From assembly GCF_036409475.1 (NCBI RefSeq), contig NZ_JAYRCK010000004.1, positions 1-64,000 on the forward strand: a DNA stretch of 64,000 bases. Reading direction: 5' to 3'. Within the stretch, counting starts at the first letter, position 1. The number at the start of each line of letters is the position of its first letter. Shown one piece after another: positions 7,871-15,764 of the stretch. Origin of the DNA: Scandinavium sp036409475. Its GTDB lineage: Bacteria; Pseudomonadota; Gammaproteobacteria; Enterobacterales; Enterobacteriaceae. The notes under the pieces were generated by a model that saw only the letters and a list, made by a program, of their open reading frames with translations, was not told the origin of the DNA and searched no databases. A program made the translations under genes and the position numbers.

Positions 7871-8821
7871 ATGGCAAAGTATCAAAATATGCTGGTAGCC
7901 ATCGATCCTAACCAGGACGATCAACCCGCATTGCGGCGCGCAGTTTACCTTCATCAAAGGATTGGTGGATCGATTAAAGCCTTTTTGCCGATCTATGATT
8001 TTTCCTACGAGATGACCACTCTTCTGTCGCCTGACGAACGCACTGCGATGCGTCAGGGCGTCATTAGCCAGCGGACCGCGTGGATCCGCGAACAGGCCAG
8101 GTTTTACATTGAAGCGGGCGTGCCGATTGACATTAAAGTCGTGTGGCATAACCGTCCCTTCGAAGCGATTATCCAGGAAGTCATGAGCGGCGGGCACGAT
8201 TTGCTGCTGAAGATGGCTCACCAGCACGACAAACTGGAAGCCGTGATTTTCACCCCGACTGACTGGCATCTGCTGCGTAAATGCCCTTGCCCGGTATGGA
8301 TGGTCAAAGACCAGCCGTGGCCGGAAGGCGGCAAAGCAATAGTGGCCGTGAATCTTGCCAGCGAAGAGGAGTATCACAATGCCCTCAACGATAAACTGGT
8401 TCGTGAAACCATCCAGTTAGCAGAGCAAATCAACCATACCGAAGTGCATCTGGTCGGCGCTTATCCGGTCACCCCCATCAACATTGCGATCGAGCTCCCT
8501 GATTTTGATCCGAGCGTGTACAACGACGCCATTCGCGGTCAGCACCTGCTGGCAATGAAAGCGCTGCGTCAGAAATACAGCATCAGCGAAAACATGACCC
8601 ATGTGGAAAAAGGCCTGCCAGAAGAAGTCATTCCGGATATCGCCGAACATCTGCAAGCGGGGATTGTGGTGCTGGGCACCGTGGGGCGCACCGGGCTGTC
8701 GGCGGCGTTCCTCGGCAATACAGCGGAACAGGTTATCGACCACCTGCGCTGCGACCTGCTGGCGCTGAAACCCGATCAGTACCAGACGCCGGTTGAGCTG
8801 GACGACGAAGAAGACGATTGA
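7871..8821 (+). CDS. uspE: Universal stress protein E
   Basis: A 316-residue cytoplasmic protein with two tandem Usp domains (about 1-150 and 160-305). The second ends with the nucleotide-binding pattern GTVGRTGLSAAFLGNTAEQV. It has a characteristic acidic tail ending DDEEDD. The start ATG at 7871 has AAGGAG upstream and gives the family length. UspE in E. coli supports DNA-damage resistance, motility and aggregation. It follows fnr with its own spacing and ends at a strong terminator. Confidence 0.96.
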   Translation: MAKYQNMLVAIDPNQDDQPALRRAVYLHQRIGGSIKAFLPIYDFSYEMTTLLSPDERTAMRQGVISQRTAWIREQARFYIEAGVPIDIKVVWHNRPFEAIIQEVMSGGHDLLLKMAHQHDKLEAVIFTPTDWHLLRKCPCPVWMVKDQPWPEGGKAIVAVNLASEEEYHNALNDKLVRETIQLAEQINHTEVHLVGAYPVTPINIAIELPDFDPSVYNDAIRGQHLLAMKALRQKYSISENMTHVEKGLPEEVIPDIAEHLQAGIVVLGTVGRTGLSAAFLGNTAEQVIDHLRCDLLALKPDQYQTPVELDDEEDD

Positions 8822-8839
8822 TTCGCGTATAAAACAGCA

Positions 8840-8873
8840 AAGCCCGTCGAGGAAACCCGGCGGGCTTTTTTTT
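8840..8873 (+). terminator. uspE terminator
   Basis: AAGCCCG...CGGGCTT with a long T-run begins shortly after the uspE stop. Confidence 0.85.
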
Positions 8874-8880
8874 ACTTCAT

Positions 8881-8960
8881 TGCCCGGCGGCGCTGCGCTT
8901 GCCAGGCCTACAGGTAGAAATCCATCGTAGGCCGGCGTCAGGCGCAGCCACCACCCGGCA
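8881..8960. repeat. BIME/REP pair
   Basis: TGCCCGGCGGCGCTGCG at the left and GCAGCCACCACCCGGCA at the right are inverted REP arms enclosing GCCAGGCCTACAGG and CGTAGGCCGG, the typical BIME arrangement. Confidence 0.8.
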
Positions 8961-9750
8961 TTAGCAGGCTACAAGGATCAGTGGATACCCATGCGCCAGG
9001 CGTAGTCGATCTCTTCTTTCAGTTCCAGCGAGGAGAGCGCCATCAGATCGGCAAATTCCAGCTCTAACAAAGAAAGCGACGGCAAAATTATAAGCGATGG
9101 ACAATCCGCCGTAACGCACGCTGGTTGGGAACAGCTCAGCCATCGCTGCGCTGCATGCGCCATCGAACGCTGCGATAAAGGCTCCCAGTAACAACATTGC
9201 CAGCACCGCCGAGAGGAAATTACCCTGAGCCATGACCATCATCGTCGGGTAGCTGAAAAGAATAAAACCTGCACAACCGGCTAACATCAGCGGCTTACGG
9301 CCAAAACAATCGGACAGATAGCCCATAAATGGCACCAATACGGCGATGCCTAACAGCCCTGCCGTGGTTATCGCGTAGGAATCCAGCTTCGAAAAATGCA
9401 GTTCGGTGGAGAGATAACCGGGCATAAAAGTTTGCAGCGTCCAGTGCCCCACGGCTTCAGGACAACAAATCCTACGCAAAACAATAATGCAGGCCACGCT
9501 TTGGTGACGGCTGCACGCAAAGGCGCACTTTCAGTTTTGCCGCTTTGCGCCACCGCTTGGTATCCGGGGGAATCTTCAAGGTGCTGGCGAAGATATAATC
9601 CCACCCAGCCCAGCGGCCCGGCAATGAGAAACGGAATGCGCCAGCCCCAGTCATTCATCGCCGTTTCGCCGAGGGAAGCCGTTAGCAGAAAGACCAGCCC
9701 TGACCCGGCAACAAACGCCATAAAACCGAAGTTATCTATCCAGCAGGTAA
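8961..9750 (-). pseudogene. MFS metabolite:H+ symporter, multiply broken
   Basis: Two fragments of one ProP-like (MHS family) transporter lie in different frames. The upstream fragment (about 9460-9750) carries MNDWGWRIPFLIAGPLG and LYLRQHLEDSPGY. The downstream fragment (about 9065-9450) carries GYLSDCFGRKPLMLAGC and AAMAELFPTSVRYGGLS. A frameshift near 9450 separates them. The first 150 or so residues of the family are missing, as are the last helices. After about 9070 the reading ends in ELKEEIDYAWRMGIH in another frame, which does not look like a transporter. The 5' loss ends next to a truncated copy of the mobile element at 9827. Proline/betaine or dicarboxylate transport would be the family role; the gene is dead. 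Confidence 0.8.
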
Positions 9751-9826
9751 AATCTAGCCCTCGTCAGTCTGAGGGATACGCGCCCATATATCGCGTTTGT
9801 GGCGTCCACCATCATCTGGGCCATCA

Positions 9827-9879
9827 GCTCACCACAAAGAAGGAAAAACCACGCTTTTTCCTTCTTTGTCAGCAATCTG
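9827..9879 (-). repeat. Terminator-targeting element, copy 1 (truncated)
   Basis: The first 53 bp of the element (on the minus strand CAGATTGCTGACAAAG through GTGGTGAGC) remain, including the first 15-bp hairpin. The other 90 bp and the expected second terminator are missing. Beyond the break lies the broken MFS gene, so one deletion probably removed both. Confidence 0.8.
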
Positions 9880-9896
9880 AGGAACCTTTCGGTCCC
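9880..9896 (-). terminator. mcp terminator next to the truncated element
   Basis: On the minus strand GGGACC-GAAA-GGTTCC forms a 6-bp stem with one G-T pair. It directly abuts element copy 1, as in the intact copies. A T-run would have been on the lost side. Confidence 0.55.
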
Positions 9897-9919
9897 TTTT
9901 ACATCCCTACAGGTTCCGA

Positions 9920-11611
9920 TCAGAACGTTTCCCAGTTATCTCCTGAAGTCAGCGCTGGACGCTGAGGCACAAACACTTTACCCGTATGCGGTTCCGGCTG
10001 ATGGATCACGCTGTTGTTATTCAACACACGAAACGCCCCAACCGCTTCTGTCAGGCGGGCCGCCTGCTCTTCCAGCGAACCGGCTGCGGCTGAAGCTTCT
10101 TCCACCAGCGAGGCGTTCTGTTGGGTGACGTTGTCCATTTCAGTGATCGCCTGGCTCACCTGCAAAATGCCACGACTTTGTTCGTCGGAGGCCGCCGCAA
10201 TTTCCAGCATGATGTCGGTGACGCGTTTTACGGCATCGACAATTTCACTCATCGTACTGCCCGCCGCGACCACTTCGCCAGAGCCGCGTTCAATCAGGGT
10301 GACGGATTCACTGATCAGCCCTTCAATCTCTTTCGCTGCCTGAGCACTACGGCTTGCCAGGGTGCGAACTTCACTGGCGACCACCGCAAAGCCACGGCCT
10401 TGTTCACCTGCACGAGCGGCTTCGACTGCGGCGTTCAGCGCCAGAATGTTGGTCTGGAAGGCGATGCTGTTAATCACCGCGGTAATCTCAGAGATTTTCT
10501 TCGAGCTAGCGGAAATGTTGCCCATGGTCGACACCACGCCAGAAACAATCTGCCCACCGCGCGTCGCTTTGCCGGAGGCATCTTCTGCCAGTTTGCTGGC
10601 ATGATGCGCGTTATCGGCATTCTGTTTCACCGTCGCGGTAAGCTGTTCCATGCTGGCGGCCGTTTCTTCGATGGCAGCGGCTTGCTGTTCGGTGCGTGAA
10701 GAGAGATCGGTGTTACCTGCTGAAATTTCGCTGGTGCCACGGTAAATTTCTTCAGTGCCCTGACGCACAGTGCCGACAGTTTCCGCCAGTGCGTGCTGCA
10801 TTTTTTGCAGATCGAAGCTCAGCTTGCCGATTTCACTGCGTCCGGTAGGTTCGTCGGCCAGAGTTAAATCGCCATCGGCAATTTGTTCAATGCGATGCAA
10901 GGCGCGCTTCAGCGGATTAATCACCGTGCGGCGCAGGGCGACGAAGGTTAACAGCGTTAAGACCAGCGCAAAGGCAAACGCGCCAACCATAAAGGCTAAC
11001 CCCATTTGCGTGCGGCTGTGGGCGGTTTCAGTCAGATGACGAGCGCGATCGCTACGGATTTGAATAACCTTAGCCAGCACATCGTTATAAGCTGAATCCA
11101 GCTGACGCGCATGTTCGTTTTCATGGTTAATGATGGCCTCAAACATGCCGTTTTTGGCGTATTTCAGCATCGGCTGCAAACCGGTGACGTAATCGGTAAA
11201 GCGCTTATTGATTTCGCCATCCAGTGCTTCATCGGCAGGCGTTTTCACGTCGCGATTCACATACTGCTTAAAGCCTTCCTGAGACTCTTTAATCCGTTGT
11301 TCGGCTTCGGCGATATTGCGCTTCATGTCATCCATTTCGGCAATACGGCTGGCGGCCCCGGCGTGGATCATGTTGATACGCGCGGTACGAAGATGATTCG
11401 AACTGTTGGCAAGGCCCATACGGACTTCCAGTTCTTTGGTGACGTCGCGCTGATCCCTGTCCGCCTGAAGCAGGAAGTAGCCCGCAAGACCTGAACTTAA
11501 CGCGAACAGCAGCAGGATACCGCCAAGAATGGAGGTGAACAGCGGAACCAAACGAATGTGATGTAAGAAACTGACAGTTTGCGGCTTAAGCCCTGCGGCT
11601 GATTTTTCCAT
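9920..11611 (-). CDS. Methyl-accepting chemotaxis protein
   Basis: A transmembrane chemoreceptor of 563 residues. It has an N-terminal membrane helix, a four-helix-bundle periplasmic sensor (about 45-200), a second membrane helix (LAFMVGAFAFALVLTLLTF), a HAMP domain and a long signalling coiled coil. The tip is the conserved FQTNILALNAAVEAARAGEQ. The protein ends in NWETF, the pentapeptide tether for CheR and CheB. I chose ATG 11611; an in-frame GTG at 11647 would add 12 residues. The ligand cannot be read from the sequence. It resembles Tar/Tsr-class receptors; I do not assign a name. Confidence 0.93.
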   Translation of the reverse strand: MEKSAAGLKPQTVSFLHHIRLVPLFTSILGGILLLFALSSGLAGYFLLQADRDQRDVTKELEVRMGLANSSNHLRTARINMIHAGAASRIAEMDDMKRNIAEAEQRIKESQEGFKQYVNRDVKTPADEALDGEINKRFTDYVTGLQPMLKYAKNGMFEAIINHENEHARQLDSAYNDVLAKVIQIRSDRARHLTETAHSRTQMGLAFMVGAFAFALVLTLLTFVALRRTVINPLKRALHRIEQIADGDLTLADEPTGRSEIGKLSFDLQKMQHALAETVGTVRQGTEEIYRGTSEISAGNTDLSSRTEQQAAAIEETAASMEQLTATVKQNADNAHHASKLAEDASGKATRGGQIVSGVVSTMGNISASSKKISEITAVINSIAFQTNILALNAAVEAARAGEQGRGFAVVASEVRTLASRSAQAAKEIEGLISESVTLIERGSGEVVAAGSTMSEIVDAVKRVTDIMLEIAAASDEQSRGILQVSQAITEMDNVTQQNASLVEEASAAAGSLEEQAARLTEAVGAFRVLNNNSVIHQPEPHTGKVFVPQRPALTSGDNWETF

Positions 11612-11736
11612 GGCTCTCGACTCTCTTATTGTAAGAGGCGTACTCACACGCCCGTAAGATTGTCATCGGCCTGATTGGGAGATTGCTTACCGGTAAAAGC
11701 GCTACACCGGTCACACTTTGGACAATTCGCATTAAA

Positions 11737-11758
11737 GCCAGCGGGATGACCCGCTGGC
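11737..11758 (-). terminator. frmA terminator
   Basis: GCCAGCGGG-TCAT-CCCGCTGGC followed by TTTAAT on the minus strand lies just after the frmA stop. Confidence 0.75.
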
Positions 11759-11765
11759 CTGGTGC

Positions 11766-12884
11766 TTAGTTATCGCCGAAATGGATAACGGTGCGGATAG
11801 ATTTGCCTTCGTGCATCAGGTCAAACGCTTCGTTGATCTTGTCCAGCGGCAGACGGTGAGTGATAAACGGATCGAGGTTAATTTTACCCGCCATCGCGTC
11901 TTCCACCATGCCCGGTAGCTGGGTGCGCCCTTTCACGCCGCCAAATGCAGAGCCGCGCCACACGCGCCCTGTCACCAACTGGAACGGACGGGTTTTGATT
12001 TCCTGACCCGCGCCCGCAACGCCGATAATCACGCTTTCACCCCAGCCTTTATGGCAGCATTCCAGCGCCGCGCGCATCACGTTCACGTTGCCGATGCACT
12101 CAAAGCTGAAGTCCACGCCGCCATCGGTCAGTTCAACAATCACGTCCTGAACCGGTTTGTCATAATCTTTCGGGTTGATGAAATCGGTCGCGCCCATTTC
12201 ACCCGCCAGTTTGAATTTTTCCGGATTGGTGTCGATAGCCAGAATACGGCCTGCTTTCGCCTGCACCGCGCCCTGAATTACCGCCAGACCGATTCCGCCA
12301 AGGCCAAATACCGCGACGGTATCGCCTTCTTTCACTTTTGCGGTGTTGTGTACCGCACCGATACCGGTCGTCACGCCGCAGCCCAGCAGACAAACTTTAT
12401 CCAGCGGAGCCTGTGGGTTGACTTTGGCGAGCGAAATCTCTGCCACTACGGTGTATTCGCTGAAAGTGCTGGTGCCCATGTAGTGATAAATGGGTTCTCC
12501 GTTGTAGGAGAAACGCGTGGTGCCATCTGGCATCAAACCCTTGCCCTGAGTGGCGCGAACCGCCTGGCACAGGTTGGTTTTACCGGATTTGCAGAACTTA
12601 CATTCGCGGCATTCTGCGGTGTACAGCGGAATAACATGATCGCCCGGCTTCAGACTTGTGACACCGTCACCGACTTCCACCACCACGCCGCCCCCTTCAT
12701 GGCCTAACACCGCCGGGAATACGCCTTCCGGATCATCGCCCGACAACGTGAAAGCATCGGTATGACATACGCCGGTGTGGGTGATTTTCACCAGCACTTC
12801 GCCCTTTTTCGGCGGTGCGACGTCGATTTCAACAATTTTCAGCGGCTGGCCTGGGCCAAACGCAACTGCAGCACGTGATTTCAT
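11766..12884 (-). CDS. frmA: S-(hydroxymethyl)glutathione dehydrogenase (class III alcohol dehydrogenase)
   Basis: A 372-residue zinc-dependent enzyme that oxidises S-hydroxymethylglutathione, made from formaldehyde and glutathione, to S-formylglutathione. It also reduces S-nitrosoglutathione. The catalytic zinc ligands are in GVCHTDAF and GHEGGG, and the structural-zinc cysteines in CRECKFCKSGKTNLC. The NAD-binding motif is GLGGIGLAV. It lies directly behind frmR on the same strand, the standard formaldehyde-response pair. The third member of the E. coli operon, frmB (S-formylglutathione hydrolase), is absent here; a chemoreceptor follows instead. Confidence 0.97.
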   Translation of the reverse strand: MKSRAAVAFGPGQPLKIVEIDVAPPKKGEVLVKITHTGVCHTDAFTLSGDDPEGVFPAVLGHEGGGVVVEVGDGVTSLKPGDHVIPLYTAECRECKFCKSGKTNLCQAVRATQGKGLMPDGTTRFSYNGEPIYHYMGTSTFSEYTVVAEISLAKVNPQAPLDKVCLLGCGVTTGIGAVHNTAKVKEGDTVAVFGLGGIGLAVIQGAVQAKAGRILAIDTNPEKFKLAGEMGATDFINPKDYDKPVQDVIVELTDGGVDFSFECIGNVNVMRAALECCHKGWGESVIIGVAGAGQEIKTRPFQLVTGRVWRGSAFGGVKGRTQLPGMVEDAMAGKINLDPFITHRLPLDKINEAFDLMHEGKSIRTVIHFGDN

Positions 12885-12909
12885 CTTCCGTCTCTTCCCT
12901 TGTTGTCAG

Positions 12910-13185
12910 TTATTTTAAATACGATCGTAGCAGATGGCCGACTTCCGCCATGCGAACAGCTCGCTGATCCGCGGTGGTTTCGCCCGCCACCAGCTCATCT
13001 TTCAGGTGCATTTCCACCATTTCGCCCATCAGGCCGTTGGTGGCCCCACGAATAGCGGCTATCTGCTGCAAAATGGTGAGACACGGATCGCCAGACTCCA
13101 GCGCCCGTTCGAGCGCTTCAACCTGCCCACGAATGCGACGAACCCGCGTCAAAGCACGCTTTTTGTCTTCAGGTGAATGCGGCAT
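12910..13185 (-). CDS. frmR: Formaldehyde-sensing repressor FrmR
   Basis: A 91-residue all-helical repressor of the CsoR/RcnR family. Pro2, Cys35 and His60, the formaldehyde-sensing and metal-site positions of E. coli FrmR, are all present. The start and length match the family. It precedes frmA, and the typical C-tract operator lies directly upstream. Formaldehyde cross-links the N-terminus to Cys35 and releases DNA; this is known for E. coli. Confidence 0.96.
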   Translation of the reverse strand: MPHSPEDKKRALTRVRRIRGQVEALERALESGDPCLTILQQIAAIRGATNGLMGEMVEMHLKDELVAGETTADQRAVRMAEVGHLLRSYLK

Positions 13186-13198
13186 GGGACCCTCTCAA

Positions 13199-13221
13199 TA
13201 TACTGTAGGGGGGTATACTAT
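13199..13221. promoter_or_regulatory. FrmR operator overlapping the frmRA promoter
   Basis: On the minus strand ATAGTATAC-CCCCC-TACAGTATA has AT-rich inverted flanks around a C-tract, the operator form used by CsoR/RcnR-type repressors and close to the E. coli frm operator. Confidence 0.8.
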
Positions 13222-13362
13222 CATAGTGATCACTGCGGAGTCTTTGTTTCTCTGCGGCGATGACGTTCAGGGAAGAGTATCCGAATCGGGACTGCACACT
13301 GGATGGGGGGAGCGCTACACTGCTTTACTTTTCCAGACGAAATGGATGCTCGTCCCCCTATT

Positions 13363-13557
13363 ATGACTTCTCTTTATTATCTCATCCTTGCCGTCTCCCT
13401 GAATGCTGGCGGGAACCAGGCCGCCGTAATTGGCGCCTACAGCAGCGAACGGGAGTGTCTTCATGCCTCATCGACACGCACCAGCAAAACTTATTGCGTA
13501 AAAGAGAGTGAGGCGAAAGCCTTCATAGAAAAGATAGCAGCGGAAACAACCGAATGA
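13363..13557 (+). CDS. Small DUF1482-like protein
   Basis: A 64-residue protein, MTSLYYLILAVSLNAGG onward, with GAYSSERECLHA and a single later cysteine (TYCVKE). The hydrophobic start, then a polar cysteine-containing body, matches the YebW/DUF1482 group of small enterobacterial proteins of unknown function. The ATG at 13363 begins the conserved part; earlier in-frame codons are probably not translated. It lies in its own gap between the divergent frmR and the convergent leuE. Confidence 0.6.
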   Translation: MTSLYYLILAVSLNAGGNQAAVIGAYSSERECLHASSTRTSKTYCVKESEAKAFIEKIAAETTE

Positions 13558-13618
13558 CCGGGCAGAAAATCGCGTGAGGGTATCAGGATGCTGACCTGGC
13601 GGCCAGCATCCTTTCAGG

Positions 13619-14257
13619 TTAAGACTGCAGCGAAGCGAGCCGGGCAGCAAACCCTACGAAGACTAAACCAATCAAACTGTTCCCAAGTTTGACCAGTTTC
13701 TTACGGCTGCCGACAAAGCGTGTCACCAGCGACCCTGACACAATCAGGAAGCTCAGATAGATGAAGCTGACCATCTCCAGCGTGACCGCGAGGATCAGGA
13801 ATGCCAGACCTGGCGTGGTGGCCTGAACGTCGATGAACTGCACGAAAAACGACACGTAGAACAGAATCGCTTTCGGATTCGTCAGGCTCAGCGTTAGCGC
13901 GCGCTTGAAGATGGTGCTGCGCTGATCGGCGGAATGTTCGTGCTGACCGCCCTGCTGTTTAATGACCGACCACAGCATTTTGATGCCGAGATACAGCAGA
14001 TAAAACGCGCCAAGGTAGCGCACGATATTAAACAGCACCGGCGTGGTTTTAATCAGCGTCGCGACGCCTGCGTAGGAGAGAAACATCAGCACGGCATCGC
14101 CAATAAACACCGCCAGCGCCGCGAGATAGCCGGTCCGGATGCCATATGCCGCACTTGTTTTAAGCACAAAGAATGTGTTGGGCCCTGGCACCAGAATGAT
14201 AAAAATCGCCCCGACCAGATAGGTCCAGTAATTCAGTACACCAAAATCTGAAAACAC
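13619..14257 (-). CDS. leuE: Leucine efflux protein, LysE/RhtB family
   Basis: A 212-residue inner-membrane exporter with about six membrane helices. It contains the family signature LVPGPNTFFVLKTSAAYGIRTG near residue 20 and SLTNPKAILFYVSFFVQF in the middle. The sequence follows E. coli LeuE (YeaS) through the C-terminal NSLIGLVFVGFAARLASLQS. LeuE exports leucine and related amino acids. It lies downstream of pntB behind a strong terminator, so it is transcribed separately. In E. coli the gene sits elsewhere, so its placement here is a local rearrangement. Confidence 0.88.
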   Translation of the reverse strand: MFSDFGVLNYWTYLVGAIFIILVPGPNTFFVLKTSAAYGIRTGYLAALAVFIGDAVLMFLSYAGVATLIKTTPVLFNIVRYLGAFYLLYLGIKMLWSVIKQQGGQHEHSADQRSTIFKRALTLSLTNPKAILFYVSFFVQFIDVQATTPGLAFLILAVTLEMVSFIYLSFLIVSGSLVTRFVGSRKKLVKLGNSLIGLVFVGFAARLASLQS

Positions 14258-14313
14258 CCTGCTCTCCCTTTTGCTGCAGCCTGCTTCGAAATGTGACCGC
14301 CATCATAACAAAA

Positions 14314-14345
14314 AAGCCGCCTTCCTTTTACCGGAAGACGGCTTT
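14314..14345 (-). terminator. pntAB terminator
   Basis: On the minus strand AAAGCCGTCTTCC and GGAAGGCGGCTTTTTT pair across a short loop, between the pntB stop and leuE. Confidence 0.85.
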
Positions 14346-14365
14346 AAGCATCAAAAATTGACGGA

Positions 14366-15754
14366 TTACAGTGCTTTCAGAATCGCATCCACGCTGGCTT
14401 TAGCATCGCCAAACAGCATGTGGGTGTTGTCCTTGAAGAACAGCGGGTTCTGGACGCCAGCGTAACCGGTGTTCATGGAGCGCTTGAAGACGATAACGTT
14501 CTGCGCCCTCCACACTTCCAGCACTGGCATACCGGCAATCGGGCTCTTCGGATCGTCGAGCGCCGCCGGGTTCACGGTGTCGTTCGCGCCAATCACCAGC
14601 ACGGTGTCGGTGTCGGTGAAATCGTCGTTGATTTCATCCATTTCCAGCACGATGTCGTAAGGCACTTTGGCTTCCGCCAACAGCACGTTCATGTGCCCAG
14701 GCAGACGGCCCGCAACCGGGTGAATGCCGAAGCGCACTTTGATGCCACGAGCACGCAGCTTCTCGGTGATTTCCGCCACTGGATACTGGGCCTGCGCCAC
14801 TGCCATGCCGTAGCCTGGGGTGATGATCACCGACTGGGAGTTTTTCAGCATATCCGCGGTGTCTTCCGCACTGATTTCACGGTGTTCGCCGACTTCTTCA
14901 TCTGCGCCGGTAGACGAACCATCCGTACCAAAACCACCCGCAATAACGCTGAAGAACGAACGGTTCATTGCCTTACACATGATGTACGACAGAATGGCAC
15001 CAGAAGAACCGACCAGCGCACCGGTGACGATCAGCAGGTCGTTGCTCAGCATGAAACCTGCCGCCGCGGCTGCCCAACCTGAATAGGAGTTCAGCATCGA
15101 TACCACGACTGGCATATCTGCCCCGCCGATGGAAGCCACCAGATGCCAGCCGAATGCCAGGGCAATCACGGTCATGATCAACAGCGCCATCACCTGCAGG
15201 CCAGTGCTTTCAGTACGAACAAACACCACCATCAGCAGGAAGGAAACCACCAGCGCCGCGAGGTTCATCTTGTGACGGTTTGGCAGCATCAGCGGCTTAG
15301 AAGAGATCTTCCCGCGCAGTTTGCCGAACGCCACGATAGACCCGGTGAAGGTCACCGCACCAATAAAGATGCCGAGGAACACTTCGGTCAGGTGAATGTT
15401 GACCAGAATCGGCTCCAGACCCGGTTCGTGATACAGGTAGCTGTTAAAGCCCACCAGCACCGCCGCCAGACCGACGAAGCTGTGCAGCACCGCCACCAGC
15501 TCTGGCATTTCGGTCATTTCGACACGTTTTGCCAGACGAATACCCATCGCGCCGCCGATGATCATCGCCACCAGGATCCACGCGACGTTGCCGGTTTCCG
15601 GCCCGAAAATGGTCGCAATCAGCGCGATGGCCATCCCGGCGATGCCGAAATAGTTCCCTTGCTGTGAGGTTTCATGCTTTGAAAGCCCCGCCAGACTGAA
15701 AATAAACAGGATCGCGGCAACAATGTATGCAGCTGTAACTAATCCTCCAGACAT
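14366..15754 (-). CDS. pntB: NAD(P) transhydrogenase subunit beta
   Basis: A 462-residue inner-membrane subunit of the proton-translocating transhydrogenase. Nine or so N-terminal membrane helices (about 1-260) are followed by the cytosolic NADP(H)-binding domain III, with GYGMAVAQAQ and the tail motif NTHMLFGDAK. The enzyme uses the proton gradient to make NADPH from NADH. It starts 10 bp after pntA ends, so the two are co-transcribed. Confidence 0.98.
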   Translation of the reverse strand: MSGGLVTAAYIVAAILFIFSLAGLSKHETSQQGNYFGIAGMAIALIATIFGPETGNVAWILVAMIIGGAMGIRLAKRVEMTEMPELVAVLHSFVGLAAVLVGFNSYLYHEPGLEPILVNIHLTEVFLGIFIGAVTFTGSIVAFGKLRGKISSKPLMLPNRHKMNLAALVVSFLLMVVFVRTESTGLQVMALLIMTVIALAFGWHLVASIGGADMPVVVSMLNSYSGWAAAAAGFMLSNDLLIVTGALVGSSGAILSYIMCKAMNRSFFSVIAGGFGTDGSSTGADEEVGEHREISAEDTADMLKNSQSVIITPGYGMAVAQAQYPVAEITEKLRARGIKVRFGIHPVAGRLPGHMNVLLAEAKVPYDIVLEMDEINDDFTDTDTVLVIGANDTVNPAALDDPKSPIAGMPVLEVWRAQNVIVFKRSMNTGYAGVQNPLFFKDNTHMLFGDAKASVDAILKAL

Positions 15755-15764
15755 GTGTTACCCC

